Source of the DNA: DASRHT01 sp035293765
Lineage (GTDB): Bacteria > Chloroflexota > Ktedonobacteria > Ktedonobacterales > Ktedonobacteraceae
Direction: 5' to 3'
Length of the DNA: 64,000 bases
NCBI GenBank assembly: GCA_035293765.1
Contig: DATGMF010000056.1
Span: 62,001 to 126,000 of the forward strand
Both the position numbers and the translations under genes were made by a program. Positions 6,801-14,812 of this stretch are shown one piece after another. Positions within the stretch are counted from its first letter, which is position 1. Every line of letters begins with the position of its first letter. The notes beneath the pieces were generated by a model. It worked only from the letters and a program-made list of their open reading frames with translations, was not told the origin of the DNA and did no database searches.

Positions 6801-9520
6801 GCATAACCATTAAGTGCCACTGACCAGCTCGCTATCGGACTGGAATGCGCTACGGTAACATCGCGTTCATTCACCTTCAGCAGGTCGCCGATAAATGCCT
6901 TAATATCCTGTTTCGGTATCCATCCGGCTCCCAGCCTCGCGCTAATGTCGCCTGGATTCAAATCTTTCGGCTGCACCGCTTTCAGTGCGGTGACATTGCG
7001 CTCATAAACGGGATTGAGGACGGCAGCGGCTTCTGCATGTCTGAGCTTTGCCCGCACGTCCCCGCTTAGGTATTCGTCGGCGGTTTCCCAATTGCCGTCC
7101 GGTATCTGATACACCTGCGTATCGAGTTCCGCCTGCATCTGCTTGACGCTGTGGCCGGTAAGCTTTCCCATGCGCTGCCAGTCAATGTAGCCCTTCTCAT
7201 TCAGTGAGATGGCAAGGGCTTCGGCTGCGGTGTCCACATGGTCAGCAGGCTTATAGCGTTCCAGCGTCCTGCGCTCAAATATGGCCGTTTTAGTGGCGAT
7301 TTTCGTCTCAGCATTGTAATTTTCGAGGGAGAGAAGGAGAGGGTGATCAGGGTCGCCCGCAAATGCTCTAAAATTCTCCTTAGAGGAGATATAGCCGTTT
7401 CGCTTGACAAACCGATCATAAACCTGATTAAGGTGCTGCCTAGCCTCGAATATACGCACTCCTGACTCATCATCAAGCTGCGTCCTGAACACCTCGCGCA
7501 CCGCATCGCGGATTTCCATAAGTCCGCGCACCCTTGCAGCCTGCGTCGTGGTCAATGAAGTAGGCTCGAAGGTCTGCCCGTTGCGGATAACAATCTTGCC
7601 GTCTACCTCAGCATAGCCGCCATCCTTTACCCCTATGAACCGCTCTGGCTCTATGATTGGGATAGGGGCAGGAGGACTGCGCCCCTGGTCGCGTGGCGTA
7701 TAGATATTGAATGGTAAGAGAGAAAGAGCCTTTTCCAGATTATCCGGCGTCAACTCTCCGGTCAGCGTTGGCTCCTGCCCCCGGTACATGGTGCCTTCCA
7801 GCGTCATCTTGCCCAGCATCATTTCGGGGTGCCTATGATAGTATTCGTTTAGGAACGTTTCACGGCCTTCAACCGTGTACTTCTGAGCATCCTGCCAGCT
7901 CTCTCCTTCCCTTTCTTTTCCTACTGCCCGTTTCTTTAAGAAGATAACGTCAGTTACCACCTCAGTGCCCGCGTTGCCTTTGAATGCGGTGTTGGGGAGG
8001 CGTATCGCGCCTATGAAATCAGCCTTATCCGCCAAGTGCTTGCGGATAACATCATCCTTCTTGTCCATCGTGTAATGGCTTGTTACTAACGCCATAACGC
8101 CTCCTGGACGCAGTTTATCGAGGGATTTGGCAAAAAAGTAATCATGGATGGAACGTGTTAGCTTATGTTTCATTGCGGGATCGTGAACGGGGTAATCCCC
8201 GAACGGCACATTGCCCACTATTGCATCAAAATAGTCATCGGGAAGCTTTGTTTCTTCAAACCCTTGCGCGAATATCTTGCTATCAGGATAGAGCTTCCTG
8301 GCGATCCGCGCCGTGATGGAATCCAGCTCTATGCCCGTGCGGTGGCGCGCCTGCAAGCTGTCGGGCATCAGCCCGAAAAAGTGGCCTATGCCCATAGACG
8401 GCTCTAAAATCTCTGCGCCTTTTTTCACTCCCAGGTGTTCAAGCCCCTGCCAGATCGCGCTAATGACCATCGGGGATGTAAAATGAGCGTTGGGGGTCGT
8501 CGCCTTCGCCGATTTGTACTCTTCTTCCGTCAACAAGGCTTTTAGTTCTTCATGAGTGCTTCGCCATTCCTGGCGCAAATAATAGCCTTCTGCAAATGCT
8601 CCTGCGAGTGCTCCCCAGCCTGCATATTTGACCAGCACGGCCTTTTCGTCGTCGGTCGCCTCACGGTTTTCCGCTTCCAGCTCCTTGAGCAAGCGAATGG
8701 CGGCGATATTAGCATGCGCCTTCTCATGCAAGCCGCCTGCGCCGACTCCATGCTCCGGCGTTATTCGGAAGTCGCGGGAGGGTCGCGGTTCTGGCTCTGG
8801 TTCTTCCAGATAGACCCTTTGGCTTGAGAATTCCGGCTCAATACCCTCTTCCTGAATGTCCTCTTCGGGGTTTGCTTCCGTGATAGCTGGGGCGTCTGTC
8901 GTTTCATGGTTGTCTGTTTCGGATACTTCCGGGGCGATATTGAACAGGCTCTCTTTCGGTAGCCGATTCGTTTCTACCATCGGAAATTCGCTGTAGAGCG
9001 CGTTTACATCGATTCCTCTTGCTCGTTCCCCTCCGGTTCCCCATGCAGCATTTCCGCTATGATTATTTCCTGAGCCTGGTTGTAGGGGAGCTTCTGAATG
9101 ACTGTCAGATTGTGCAGCCTGTCGCTCATGGTTTCCGCCGTCTTCTCCAGTTCCTCCTGCAAACAGTTCTCCTTCTGGAACTGCTGGTACATCTTCGGTT
9201 GGTGCTTCTGCCAGTGAGTCAAAAGTAAGTTGGTTAGTATGTCCTGGTTTTGCATGGCGGGTTCTCCTGGTTGGCTTTTTTTCTGGGATTGGAGTGGCTA
9301 GGACTGGATCTAGCTCCTGCGGCTCAAACGATTCTGCGATCAGGCTAAATATGTCCAATTGCTTCACTACCTGCGGCGGTTTGGGCTTATGTGCCTTCCG
9401 CTGGCGTTTGGCAGGGGGGATCGCCGGAGCTACCGGCGTGAGAGATGTGAAAAGCAAGAGTTGGTCAATGCCTTCGGGTAAAGGAGCCTGTTTCTTCCTG
9501 CGGGGAGTTGCGACAACCAT
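3827..9520 (-). CDS. DarB-like giant protein: N6-methylase domain fused to SNF2-type helicase
   Basis: 1,897 residues. Residues 1-260 are low complexity with three QLLLF/QLDIF/QLTFD-like motifs. A methylase fold follows, with the SAM loop EPSMGIGHFFG near residue 377 and the NVPFG catalytic motif near 438. A superfamily 2 helicase core comes next: Walker A GHCVGAGKT near 1040, VDEAD near 1205, ATGTPISNTM soon after, and the motif VI region RDGRILRQGNENKE near 1539. The last 250 residues are coiled-coil and acidic. The methylase-then-helicase order and size match the DarB anti-restriction protein of phage P1 and related plasmid proteins. The likely role is protecting incoming element DNA. The start at 9520 has only a weak ribosome site. 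A second gene is nested at 9004-9255. Confidence 0.85.
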   Translation of the reverse strand: MVVATPRRKKQAPLPEGIDQLLLFTSLTPVAPAIPPAKRQRKAHKPKPPQVVKQLDIFSLIAESFEPQELDPVLATPIPEKKPTRRTRHAKPGHTNQLTFDSLAEAPTEDVPAVPEGELFAGGTGEDGGNHERQAAQSDSHSEAPLQPGSGNNHSGNAAWGTGGERARGIDVNALYSEFPMVETNRLPKESLFNIAPEVSETDNHETTDAPAITEANPEEDIQEEGIEPEFSSQRVYLEEPEPEPRPSRDFRITPEHGVGAGGLHEKAHANIAAIRLLKELEAENREATDDEKAVLVKYAGWGALAGAFAEGYYLRQEWRSTHEELKALLTEEEYKSAKATTPNAHFTSPMVISAIWQGLEHLGVKKGAEILEPSMGIGHFFGLMPDSLQARHRTGIELDSITARIARKLYPDSKIFAQGFEETKLPDDYFDAIVGNVPFGDYPVHDPAMKHKLTRSIHDYFFAKSLDKLRPGGVMALVTSHYTMDKKDDVIRKHLADKADFIGAIRLPNTAFKGNAGTEVVTDVIFLKKRAVGKEREGESWQDAQKYTVEGRETFLNEYYHRHPEMMLGKMTLEGTMYRGQEPTLTGELTPDNLEKALSLLPFNIYTPRDQGRSPPAPIPIIEPERFIGVKDGGYAEVDGKIVIRNGQTFEPTSLTTTQAARVRGLMEIRDAVREVFRTQLDDESGVRIFEARQHLNQVYDRFVKRNGYISSKENFRAFAGDPDHPLLLSLENYNAETKIATKTAIFERRTLERYKPADHVDTAAEALAISLNEKGYIDWQRMGKLTGHSVKQMQAELDTQVYQIPDGNWETADEYLSGDVRAKLRHAEAAAVLNPVYERNVTALKAVQPKDLNPGDISARLGAGWIPKQDIKAFIGDLLKVNERDVTVAHSSPIASWSVALNGYANLAVSNTTTYATKRTTAASLIEDALNLRTPTIYDYNPSDGTRTFNQAETLAAREMQQKIKDRFSKWIWEDPQRAERLTRLYNDTFNNIRLRTYDGSHLAFPGMNRVGLRNNDLDPHQKAAVWRTIQNKNTLLGHCVGAGKTAEMTASCMELKRLGLANKPMIVVPNHLVEQWSAAFLQLYPQANIFAAGKEHFTAGNREKAMARIATGNYDAVIISHKSFEALPVSNETFNRFLNKQIDELEDAIRETKEEKGDNRSIVKQLEKAKKRLEARIKDHASREKKDNGVTWEMLGIDRIFVDEADLFKNLGYTSKMNRIAGLPNTESNRAMDMYMKTQYLAEKGGGVVFATGTPISNTMAEMYTLMRYLAPQMLEESGLAHFDAWAANFGEAVTGLELAPDGSGYRMHTRFAKFVNLPELLSMFRSFADIQTAEMLNLPRPKLDGGKEKIIVSPASPELKDYVESLVKRAQRIKSGSVDPRADNMLKITGDGRKAALDMRLVRSDSEPKSDSKLYRAVDNIHRIWRDTAAKKSTQLVFCDLSTPNPDKFNAYDEIRRHLIARGVPEKEIAYIHDADTDAKKKTLFDAVNAGRIRILLGSTEKMGAGTNVQKKLIAMHHLDAPWRPRDIEQRDGRILRQGNENKEVQIYRYVTEGSFDAYMWQTLETKARYIQQVMTGDVTVREAEDLEGGALSFAEIKAIASGNPLVMEKVKIDMEVRKLDQLRSAHINQQYEISKAVGRLSERIEKSRSYHAILLDDIGTRNQHGKGGFIITIGEQHFSGKKKARETAANALTEVVMAGKEDITVRVIGSYKGFEIVTRASYFETQKGERFFDKPGLYLRGKKMHQIHFNPENASGTLSSMEYVLSHLDKLAEEEKELIEHSEKELADYKEQQGKPFEHEARLGELLMKQQDVNKQLDLDKGDIQVIVNDNELQASNNNEDTASSQINSSMDRMMQQMTESMMKASPDAGLHTTNNKGSSGASYHAAISPRR
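9004..9255 (-). CDS. Small nested protein in another frame of the methylase-helicase gene
   Basis: 83 residues read in a different frame inside the low-complexity N-terminal part of the giant gene, same strand. AGGAG lies eight bases before its ATG at 9255, a better ribosome site than that of the host frame. The sequence reads like a normal globular helical protein (LLLTHWQKHQPKMYQQFQKE, then a Glu-rich helix, then an acidic tail GEPEGNEQEES). The same region in the giant frame is compositionally poor. Its build resembles short proteins found beside such helicases in other mobile elements, a recollection I cannot verify here. Both frames may be used. Confidence 0.6.
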   Translation of the reverse strand: MQNQDILTNLLLTHWQKHQPKMYQQFQKENCLQEELEKTAETMSDRLHNLTVIQKLPYNQAQEIIIAEMLHGEPEGNEQEESM

Positions 9521-9633
9521 ACATATGCCAAATTGTTATAATTTCTCACAACATAGCACAGGAGAGGTTAAGGGATGGTTAATACGGCTCCTATTTATGA
9601 GTGCAAGCCGCTATACCTACTCTGGATTGGCCC

Positions 9634-9984
9634 CTATTTGATAATTGCCATCAAGCGGGCAAGGGCTTCTTCCACAATGAATGTGGGAGCTTGTTCTATT
9701 TTCTTTGCCCCACGTCCTTCCAGGTCGAGCGTCCTAATCGCGTTAACCAGTATTACCCCCTGGGTTTGTGTGCCTGACCCCATGAGGTTTATAGCGAAAC
9801 CTGCATACCTGGCAAAGTTGCCGCCCTGCGTGATGGGAGCAACCAGCGAAACGCCAAGCATATTGAAAGAGAGGGGGGAAAGTACCAGCGCGGGACGCAT
9901 ATCACCTTGCTGCTCCCTTCCAACTGTAGGGTTGAGGCAAACACGGACAATATCCCCGCGTTCAAAGCAGGATACTCTCACCAT
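9634..9984 (-). CDS. mazF: MazF/PemK-type endoribonuclease toxin
   Basis: 116 residues from the ATG at 9984, which overlaps the end of the antitoxin gene by seven bases (coupled translation). The frame could extend to 10017, but that start lies deep in mazE. Family features are the N-terminal GDIVRVCLNPTVGREQQGD, then RPALVLS, and the mid-protein VAPITQGG, which matches the conserved PITS/T loop of MazF-like toxins. These toxins cut mRNA at short sequences. Together with mazE it should stabilise the element in the host by killing or arresting cells that lose it. Confidence 0.9.
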   Translation of the reverse strand: MVRVSCFERGDIVRVCLNPTVGREQQGDMRPALVLSPLSFNMLGVSLVAPITQGGNFARYAGFAINLMGSGTQTQGVILVNAIRTLDLEGRGAKKIEQAPTFIVEEALARLMAIIK

Positions 9985-10229
9985 GACTCTTTGCCGATTG
10001 CTGGCATATCCTGCCATTGTGCTATATCGGGGGAGTGTGGCGCTTCCAGGTCACACTGGGCTAACAGTTTCTCTAAAGTATATTGCGGAGCCTTTGTCCT
10101 GACAAACAAACCTTGCTGTGTCTGTTCCAGGGTTACGATTTGACCAGCACTCAGATGCAACGATTCGCGCACCGGCTTAGGGATAACTAAGCCTACACTG
10201 TTGCCAAAATGTCTTAAAACCGTTTCCAT
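9978..10229 (-). CDS. mazE: MazE/ChpS-type antitoxin (AbrB fold)
   Basis: 83 residues. The N-terminal 45 form the swapped-hairpin AbrB DNA-binding domain: VLRHFGNSVGLVIPKPVRE is the typical WGNSxGIRIPKxL-like motif. The C-terminal half is acidic and aromatic and should wrap the toxin. It precedes mazF and overlaps it by seven bases. A good promoter with direct GGATAG repeats lies just upstream, so the antitoxin probably represses its own operon alone or with MazF. Confidence 0.9.
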   Translation of the reverse strand: METVLRHFGNSVGLVIPKPVRESLHLSAGQIVTLEQTQQGLFVRTKAPQYTLEKLLAQCDLEAPHSPDIAQWQDMPAIGKESW

Positions 10230-10254
10230 AATCTGCCTATCAACTCATTCGGAT

Positions 10255-10283
10255 AGTATAAGCTGGATAGGATATTGCGTCAA
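10255..10283 (-). promoter_or_regulatory. Promoter of mazEF with repeated GGATAG operator half-sites
   Basis: On the minus strand TTGACG (10278-10283) and TATACT (10255-10260) are 17 bases apart. GGATAG occurs at 10251-10256 and 10265-10270 on the plus strand, overlapping the -10 box and spacer, where an AbrB-fold repressor could bind. Confidence 0.65.
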
Positions 10284-10370
10284 ATTTAATTTTACCTGCA
10301 TCAGAATTAAACCGCCTGACTGCCGTGAACATCCGATCCAGCGTCACAATAGAGCGACAGAATCCACAAC

Positions 10371-10408
10371 CATAAAAACCGGACTGACTTGGAGAAAAGT
10401 CAATCCGG
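10371..10408 (-). terminator. Rho-independent terminator of the coupling-protein operon
   Basis: Arms at 10379-10390 and 10397-10408 pair over 12 positions with one mismatch around a six-base loop. On the minus strand GGTTTTTATG follows. It lies about 55 bases after the stop of the membrane protein gene. Confidence 0.75.
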
Positions 10409-10421
10409 CGAGATGTGCTAA

Positions 10422-10444
10422 AAGGTGGCCTGGCCGCCTTTTTT
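10422..10444. terminator. Second hairpin, possibly bidirectional terminator
   Basis: AAGGTGGC pairs with GCCGCCTT around a three-base loop with one G-T pair. T runs follow on both strands (TTTTTT on plus, TTTT on minus). Placed directly after the stop at 10464 it probably backs up the terminator at 10371-10408. Confidence 0.6.
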
Positions 10445-10463
10445 ATGCCTTGAATGTTACGGG

Positions 10464-11300
10464 TTATACTGCTGCTTGAGTCTGGGCCTCCCCCAAATCA
10501 TCCAACGCTATGTGCTTTTTTACTTTGCGCCTTTCAATCTGGTGCTGAAGATCAGGCGAAATTCCGGTAGGAATTCCTGCTGTCTCTGTAATGGGTTTTT
10601 GTTTGGGTTTTTCCTGTGAATAGTACTCTACGTTTGCACTCATAACTTCGCTATCAATCATGCTATCAAGCATGTCTAGCATCTGATTAAGCTGTATCTC
10701 GTAGTCCCACGCCGCGAAAATGAACAGGCATCCAGCGGCAAGCAGAATATAAAATCCTAGATAGGGAAGCAAGAAAGCCAAAATCAAGCCAATAACCGCA
10801 CAAATGATCGGCTCGACAAATCGTTTTATATGATTGTCACTCAATGGCAGGAAAGAAAACCAGCTTACTCCCCTACTATACGTATGCCAGGGAATGCCTC
10901 TTTTAATATCACGCCAGCGGAGTTGTCTTTGAACCATTGCCACAAGAAAGACAAGACCCGCAAAAAAGATGACCGCAAGAGCGCCAAGATAATGCGAAAC
11001 TACTGCAAATTCGGCGGTAGCTGCCGCTGTCTGGGCCTGCTGTGCGGTAACAGGCTGCCCATAATAGTTAATGGTGGCAGGCTGTTGTCCTTGTGATAAA
11101 GAGGTCGATGTCAAAGTAAAAATACCATAGATGAACAGTATCAAAACCATCGCAGAAACGCGGGTGGGATTCAAGAATCTATAACCCACTTTACGTCTCA
11201 GGAATACTATCACAGGAAGCATAAGAAACATAGCTATTCCTGCAACAATATCAGCCTTCTGCGCGAGTGTTGTAGCTTGCTGTTGAGAATTTTCTGCCAT
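10464..11300 (-). CDS. Membrane protein of the transfer operon
   Basis: 278 residues with about five hydrophobic segments: near 18-35 (IVAGIAMFLMLPVIVFL), 47-67 (VSAMVLILFIYGIFTL), 100-122 (YLGALAVIFFAGLVFLVAMV), and two around 165-200. A soluble C-terminal tail of about 80 residues follows. It starts 16 bases after the coupling protein stop, so the two are one transcript. I do not recognise a family. In mobilizable elements a small membrane protein beside VirD4/TraG often anchors the coupling protein, because this VirD4-like protein itself lacks N-terminal membrane segments. That role is inference. Confidence 0.65.
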   Translation of the reverse strand: MAENSQQQATTLAQKADIVAGIAMFLMLPVIVFLRRKVGYRFLNPTRVSAMVLILFIYGIFTLTSTSLSQGQQPATINYYGQPVTAQQAQTAAATAEFAVVSHYLGALAVIFFAGLVFLVAMVQRQLRWRDIKRGIPWHTYSRGVSWFSFLPLSDNHIKRFVEPIICAVIGLILAFLLPYLGFYILLAAGCLFIFAAWDYEIQLNQMLDMLDSMIDSEVMSANVEYYSQEKPKQKPITETAGIPTGISPDLQHQIERRKVKKHIALDDLGEAQTQAAV

Positions 11301-11316
11301 TTTTATTTCTCTCCAC

Positions 11317-12735
11317 TTATCTTTGATTAAATGTCAGCATCTTGAACGGTAAACCATCTTCAAACAAGTGGCCCCCTTTGTACACTATGGTTTCAACCTG
11401 AAAGTCGTATACATCACCTCCTCTCTTGAGGGTCGTAAACCTTGACGGTTCCACAAAAAAACGCCGTTGCTCATTGCGCGACACGCCCCCGCTACTACCC
11501 TGGTCGTTCCTGCTCACATTCGTCCCCGCCACCTGTATCCACCTTTCCCCTAGAAGCTTCGCAGCCCATTCATTGGTGTCGCCTGAGTTCTGGCAGAAGA
11601 ATTTACTTTGAAGGTTGCCCAGCAGGGAATCAACCGCGTCATCATTGCCTAATACCCTGCGGTAGCTTTCGCGGTTCTGGGTCAGATAGACGGTACATCC
11701 GCCCGCAGATCGCGCTACCGCCTGATATTCTGCGTCGAAGTCCGAGACAAAGTTCTGGGCCTCGTCCGCCCACAAGAAAACGGGCCGTACATATCCGCGC
11801 TGCGTCTGCATCCGGCGCATCACCGCTACCTGGAAACAATATTTCCATGCCAGGTTCGCAACCCGTCCGGCTAACCGGAACTCCTGGATAGGAAGGTCAA
11901 CAATAATAATTTTGCCTTTGAACGTGTCCTCCGGCGTGATAGTGGTATCGGTCGAGAATAAGCGACGGAGCGGGCGAGTGATAAAAGGACGCACCAGCAT
12001 GGAGAAAGACAACACGATGATGCTCCGCGTCTTCTCAGCAAGTACCGGAAATTCACGCAGCCAGTAGTTCCGGCACTCCTCAAAGTCATCTTTTACCTCC
12101 TGCGGGGCGTTTTTGAGGTTCCTCTCGGCTTCTGCAATGATGGCCGCGCAGGTGCTTGTTTGTTGCCAGTCAGAATCTTGCAGTTCTTTCAAGCTGGTCG
12201 GCGCTGTCACCACAATGGAGCGCAATAACGGCAGCGATACGGGAATGCCTGCAAATATCGGAAGATCCACCAGATTTTGGTTCATGTGGTGAAGGGCATC
12301 GTCGAAGAATTTGTTATCGCCGCCGCCTTCTTCCTTGCCTGCTTTTCCGGCAATGGCCCCGGCGATCTCGTCGAGGAGGGCAACAATATTGATGGTGAGA
12401 CCGCCACCTTCGCCTACCCTTGATGCTTCCCAATCGAGGAAATTGAACCGCCAGGTGGCGGAAGCATCCACAATAACCAAATCATCCTCGCGTCCCGTTG
12501 CCTCAGCCCACGCCTGCCACTGCACGCGCTCTTCTTTCTTTGCACATAGTACCAGGCCGCCGAAATCCCCGGCGAGATAGCCAAGCGCCAGGTGCTTCGC
12601 TACACCAGAAGTTTTGCCACTTCCTGTAGCTCCGAATACTGCAACCCCTGTAAGCGCGTCTGCGATCCTGAATGCCTGCCCATTACGCCAATCGCGTACA
12701 GGCGTTAAAGGATGAAAGTCTGCAAGGTTCGCCAT
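11317..12735 (-). CDS. VirD4/TraG-type coupling ATPase (T4CP)
   Basis: 472 residues. Walker A GATGSGKT is near residue 38 and Walker B WADEAQNF near residue 323. Downstream lie YLTQNRESYRRV and a C-terminal SRFTTLKRGG segment, as in TraG/VirD4 proteins that drive relaxase-bound DNA into a secretion channel. The protein begins almost directly with the nucleotide-binding domain, so the usual N-terminal membrane helices are missing. The downstream membrane protein may supply that function. No VirB4 or channel genes are in the window, so it may use the channel of another element, or genes to the left of the window. Confidence 0.86.
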   Translation of the reverse strand: MANLADFHPLTPVRDWRNGQAFRIADALTGVAVFGATGSGKTSGVAKHLALGYLAGDFGGLVLCAKKEERVQWQAWAEATGREDDLVIVDASATWRFNFLDWEASRVGEGGGLTINIVALLDEIAGAIAGKAGKEEGGGDNKFFDDALHHMNQNLVDLPIFAGIPVSLPLLRSIVVTAPTSLKELQDSDWQQTSTCAAIIAEAERNLKNAPQEVKDDFEECRNYWLREFPVLAEKTRSIIVLSFSMLVRPFITRPLRRLFSTDTTITPEDTFKGKIIIVDLPIQEFRLAGRVANLAWKYCFQVAVMRRMQTQRGYVRPVFLWADEAQNFVSDFDAEYQAVARSAGGCTVYLTQNRESYRRVLGNDDAVDSLLGNLQSKFFCQNSGDTNEWAAKLLGERWIQVAGTNVSRNDQGSSGGVSRNEQRRFFVEPSRFTTLKRGGDVYDFQVETIVYKGGHLFEDGLPFKMLTFNQR

Positions 12736-12767
12736 GAAGCATCACTCTTTCCAATAAAAATGAAGCT

Positions 12768-13175
12768 CTACTCTTTTCTAACTACAACTTCGATTTCATC
12801 AATAACCGCGTCTTTTGGAGAAGGAGATGGAAAATTCTTGGCATGGAATTCCTGAATGAAGATGCAGGTGCCATCCTCAATAGAATGGACAAGCGAAAGC
12901 ATGTTCCTGCCTGTGATCTTCACCATGAGAAAGCTGAATACCAGAACAATCTGCGTTCCCTCATCGCCGTTATACATAATGTCCATTAGATAACGGTAGC
13001 TTGGTGAATGCGTTTCGCCTTTGATGCGCTTTATTTTCAGGCGCTCCTGGCTACGGTCTCCTGTGTCGAAAGCAAGATATGCTTTATTTACATCTAAGCC
13101 TGCAACGTCATCGGTGGTTGCATTTCTTTGGATGTGCTTAAAACGCGCAAGCGGATCGTTCCGGTCAGATGACAT
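12768..13175 (-). CDS. Unknown 135-residue protein between relaxase and coupling protein
   Basis: The protein reads as a mixed alpha/beta soluble domain with alternating strands (QIVLVFSFLMVKITG, CIFIQEFHAKNF, AVIDEIEVVVRKE). There are no cysteines of note, no membrane segment and no signal peptide. It is co-oriented with the relaxase and the coupling protein, 32 bases before the latter, so it is likely part of the mobilization transcript. AAGGAGG occurs about 13 bases before the ATG, a rather long spacing. I do not recognise a family. Confidence 0.6.
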   Translation of the reverse strand: MSSDRNDPLARFKHIQRNATTDDVAGLDVNKAYLAFDTGDRSQERLKIKRIKGETHSPSYRYLMDIMYNGDEGTQIVLVFSFLMVKITGRNMLSLVHSIEDGTCIFIQEFHAKNFPSPSPKDAVIDEIEVVVRKE

Positions 13176-13262
13176 AGATGTCTTCTTTCCTCCTTCAAAC
13201 TACATAAAGATAACAAAAATTCTTTAATTTTCCCTTAAAGGTTGATCATTAAAGGTTGATTA

Positions 13263-14516
13263 CTACCTGTCATGATACGTCCCATAATCGTCTCTTTCCT
13301 GCTCTTTGACTTGTGTTCTGCCAAAGTATTTCTGAAAAGAGTTTTTGACGTAATCTATTGTATCATAATATAAATTTTCAAACATAGTTACAGTACGGTC
13401 ATACCACGATTTTCCTAGCCCAAATTCCCTAATTTCTCCTTGCGCAGCGATAGCCCGTTCATATTCGATGCAAGACGCGCTGTTAAATACATCACGGCTG
13501 TTCTCCGACATCTGCTCTCCATGCTCAGCAAGGACTGTCGCCTGCGAAAGCTCTTCTTTCGGATTTCTGAATATCAAATCCTCGTAGGCTTTCTCCGCAA
13601 TGCAGTTAAACGCATCCTGGGCTGCGGCTCTTTGCTCTTCCCACGTTAACGTAGGCTCTTCTTCTGGTTCAGCAGCAGGTTGCAAATCAGGTTCATTATC
13701 TGGCAAGATAGGTAAGAACTCTTGCTCAAGTTCCTCGGCAATTTCCGCATTAGTAGCCGCTAAGTCGCTTAACCGTTCTTTCACTATCTGGTTGTGAGAT
13801 ATAATCTCCCGGTTTACATCTCCCAGAGCCGTTCTTTCACCACGCCGTTCCATCGCGCTTGCCTGTGGGCCGAGGTGGCGCGTTGGTTCATAGGGCAGAC
13901 CGCGATCTGCAAAACTGCGATGGTCTACGCGCTCATCAATGTCATAATTTTCCAGATATTCATTAATCAGCGTGGCAGCGTACTCGCGCAGGTACTCCAC
14001 TTCCTGGGGGCCGCGTTTGGCATCATCCAGCTCGCGGGTCTTTGCGCCGAACCCATTTTCGTCTATGCGCCGGGTGGTCATCATGATATGCGCGTGGTGA
14101 TTGCGCTGGTCGCCTTCCTTGCCTGGCTTATGGAGAGCAACGAAAACCGCAACATCGTAACGGTCAACCAGGTGGTTCGCAAAATCCCGCGCCAATTGTA
14201 CCCGCTCTTCCAAATCAAGCGAATCAGGAAGAGCGAGTTCTATTTCACGCGCCATCCTGGAGTTGACGCGGTTGTCCTTTTCCTGTGCGCGGTTCCATAA
14301 TTCCTGAAGGTTATATGTCCAGCCTGGCGCATTTTCAGGCGCAACAATGAACGAGGCTTCTACGCCGCGCCGCATCGTATAATCGTATGTTTTTTCAAGC
14401 TGTTTGTCGTGCAGGCGTTCACCGCTTCGGTAAGCTGCGGCTGCAACGGCGGTGCGTCCGCTGCTGCGCGAAATTGGCTTGACACTGCAATGATACCATG
14501 ATGCAATTGTGGTCAT
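13263..14516 (-). CDS. MobA/MobL-type relaxase (MOBQ)
   Basis: 417 residues from the ATG at 14516, with AAGGA just upstream. The frame could extend to 14642 but would run through upstream sequence without a ribosome site. The catalytic tyrosine is probably Y29 in AAAAYRSGERL, after GRTAVAAAAYR. The metal-binding histidine motif is NHHAHIMMTTR near residue 140. Such relaxases nick oriT, stay covalently bound to the 5-prime end and are delivered to the recipient. The C-terminal 170 residues are charged and helical, without a recognisable helicase or primase domain. The oriT core lies upstream, and a small accessory Mob gene is divergent on the other side. Confidence 0.9.
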   Translation of the reverse strand: MTTIASWYHCSVKPISRSSGRTAVAAAAYRSGERLHDKQLEKTYDYTMRRGVEASFIVAPENAPGWTYNLQELWNRAQEKDNRVNSRMAREIELALPDSLDLEERVQLARDFANHLVDRYDVAVFVALHKPGKEGDQRNHHAHIMMTTRRIDENGFGAKTRELDDAKRGPQEVEYLREYAATLINEYLENYDIDERVDHRSFADRGLPYEPTRHLGPQASAMERRGERTALGDVNREIISHNQIVKERLSDLAATNAEIAEELEQEFLPILPDNEPDLQPAAEPEEEPTLTWEEQRAAAQDAFNCIAEKAYEDLIFRNPKEELSQATVLAEHGEQMSENSRDVFNSASCIEYERAIAAQGEIREFGLGKSWYDRTVTMFENLYYDTIDYVKNSFQKYFGRTQVKEQERDDYGTYHDR

Positions 14517-14655
14517 CGTTGCCGTCCTTGCAGGGGTCGAGGGGGAGGTGGATTCTCCCTCGTCTGGGTCAAGGGGCAGGAACGCTCCTTGTCGCGGGTT
14601 CTCAGGGGCGCGAAAGCCCTTGAGGCAGGTTCTAGGATGCAATTCCTAGCGCACG

Positions 14656-14683
14656 GCAAACGCAGTTTGCGTAAGTGCGCCCT
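14656..14683. other. oriT: Origin of transfer (oriT), RSF1010/MOBQ type
   Basis: A perfect inverted repeat, GCAAAC and GTTTGC around GCA (14656-14670), is followed one base later by TAAGTGCGCCCT (14672-14683). The latter is the nick-region consensus of RSF1010/R1162-like and pTF1-like plasmids, whose relaxases belong to the MOBQ group. It lies in the 296-base gap between the relaxase gene and the divergent accessory gene, as expected. The nick should fall in the GCGCCC part. Confidence 0.88.
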
Positions 14684-14812
14684 TGCAGGTCTGGGCATGT
14701 CATACCCCAGCACTAAAATGAAACCTCCCACACATTTCCTGATGCTTAATGTATTATATCACCAGTGGTAAAAAACCGGCGTTGCCTTATTGTAAAGGAA
14801 AGGAGTGAATGA

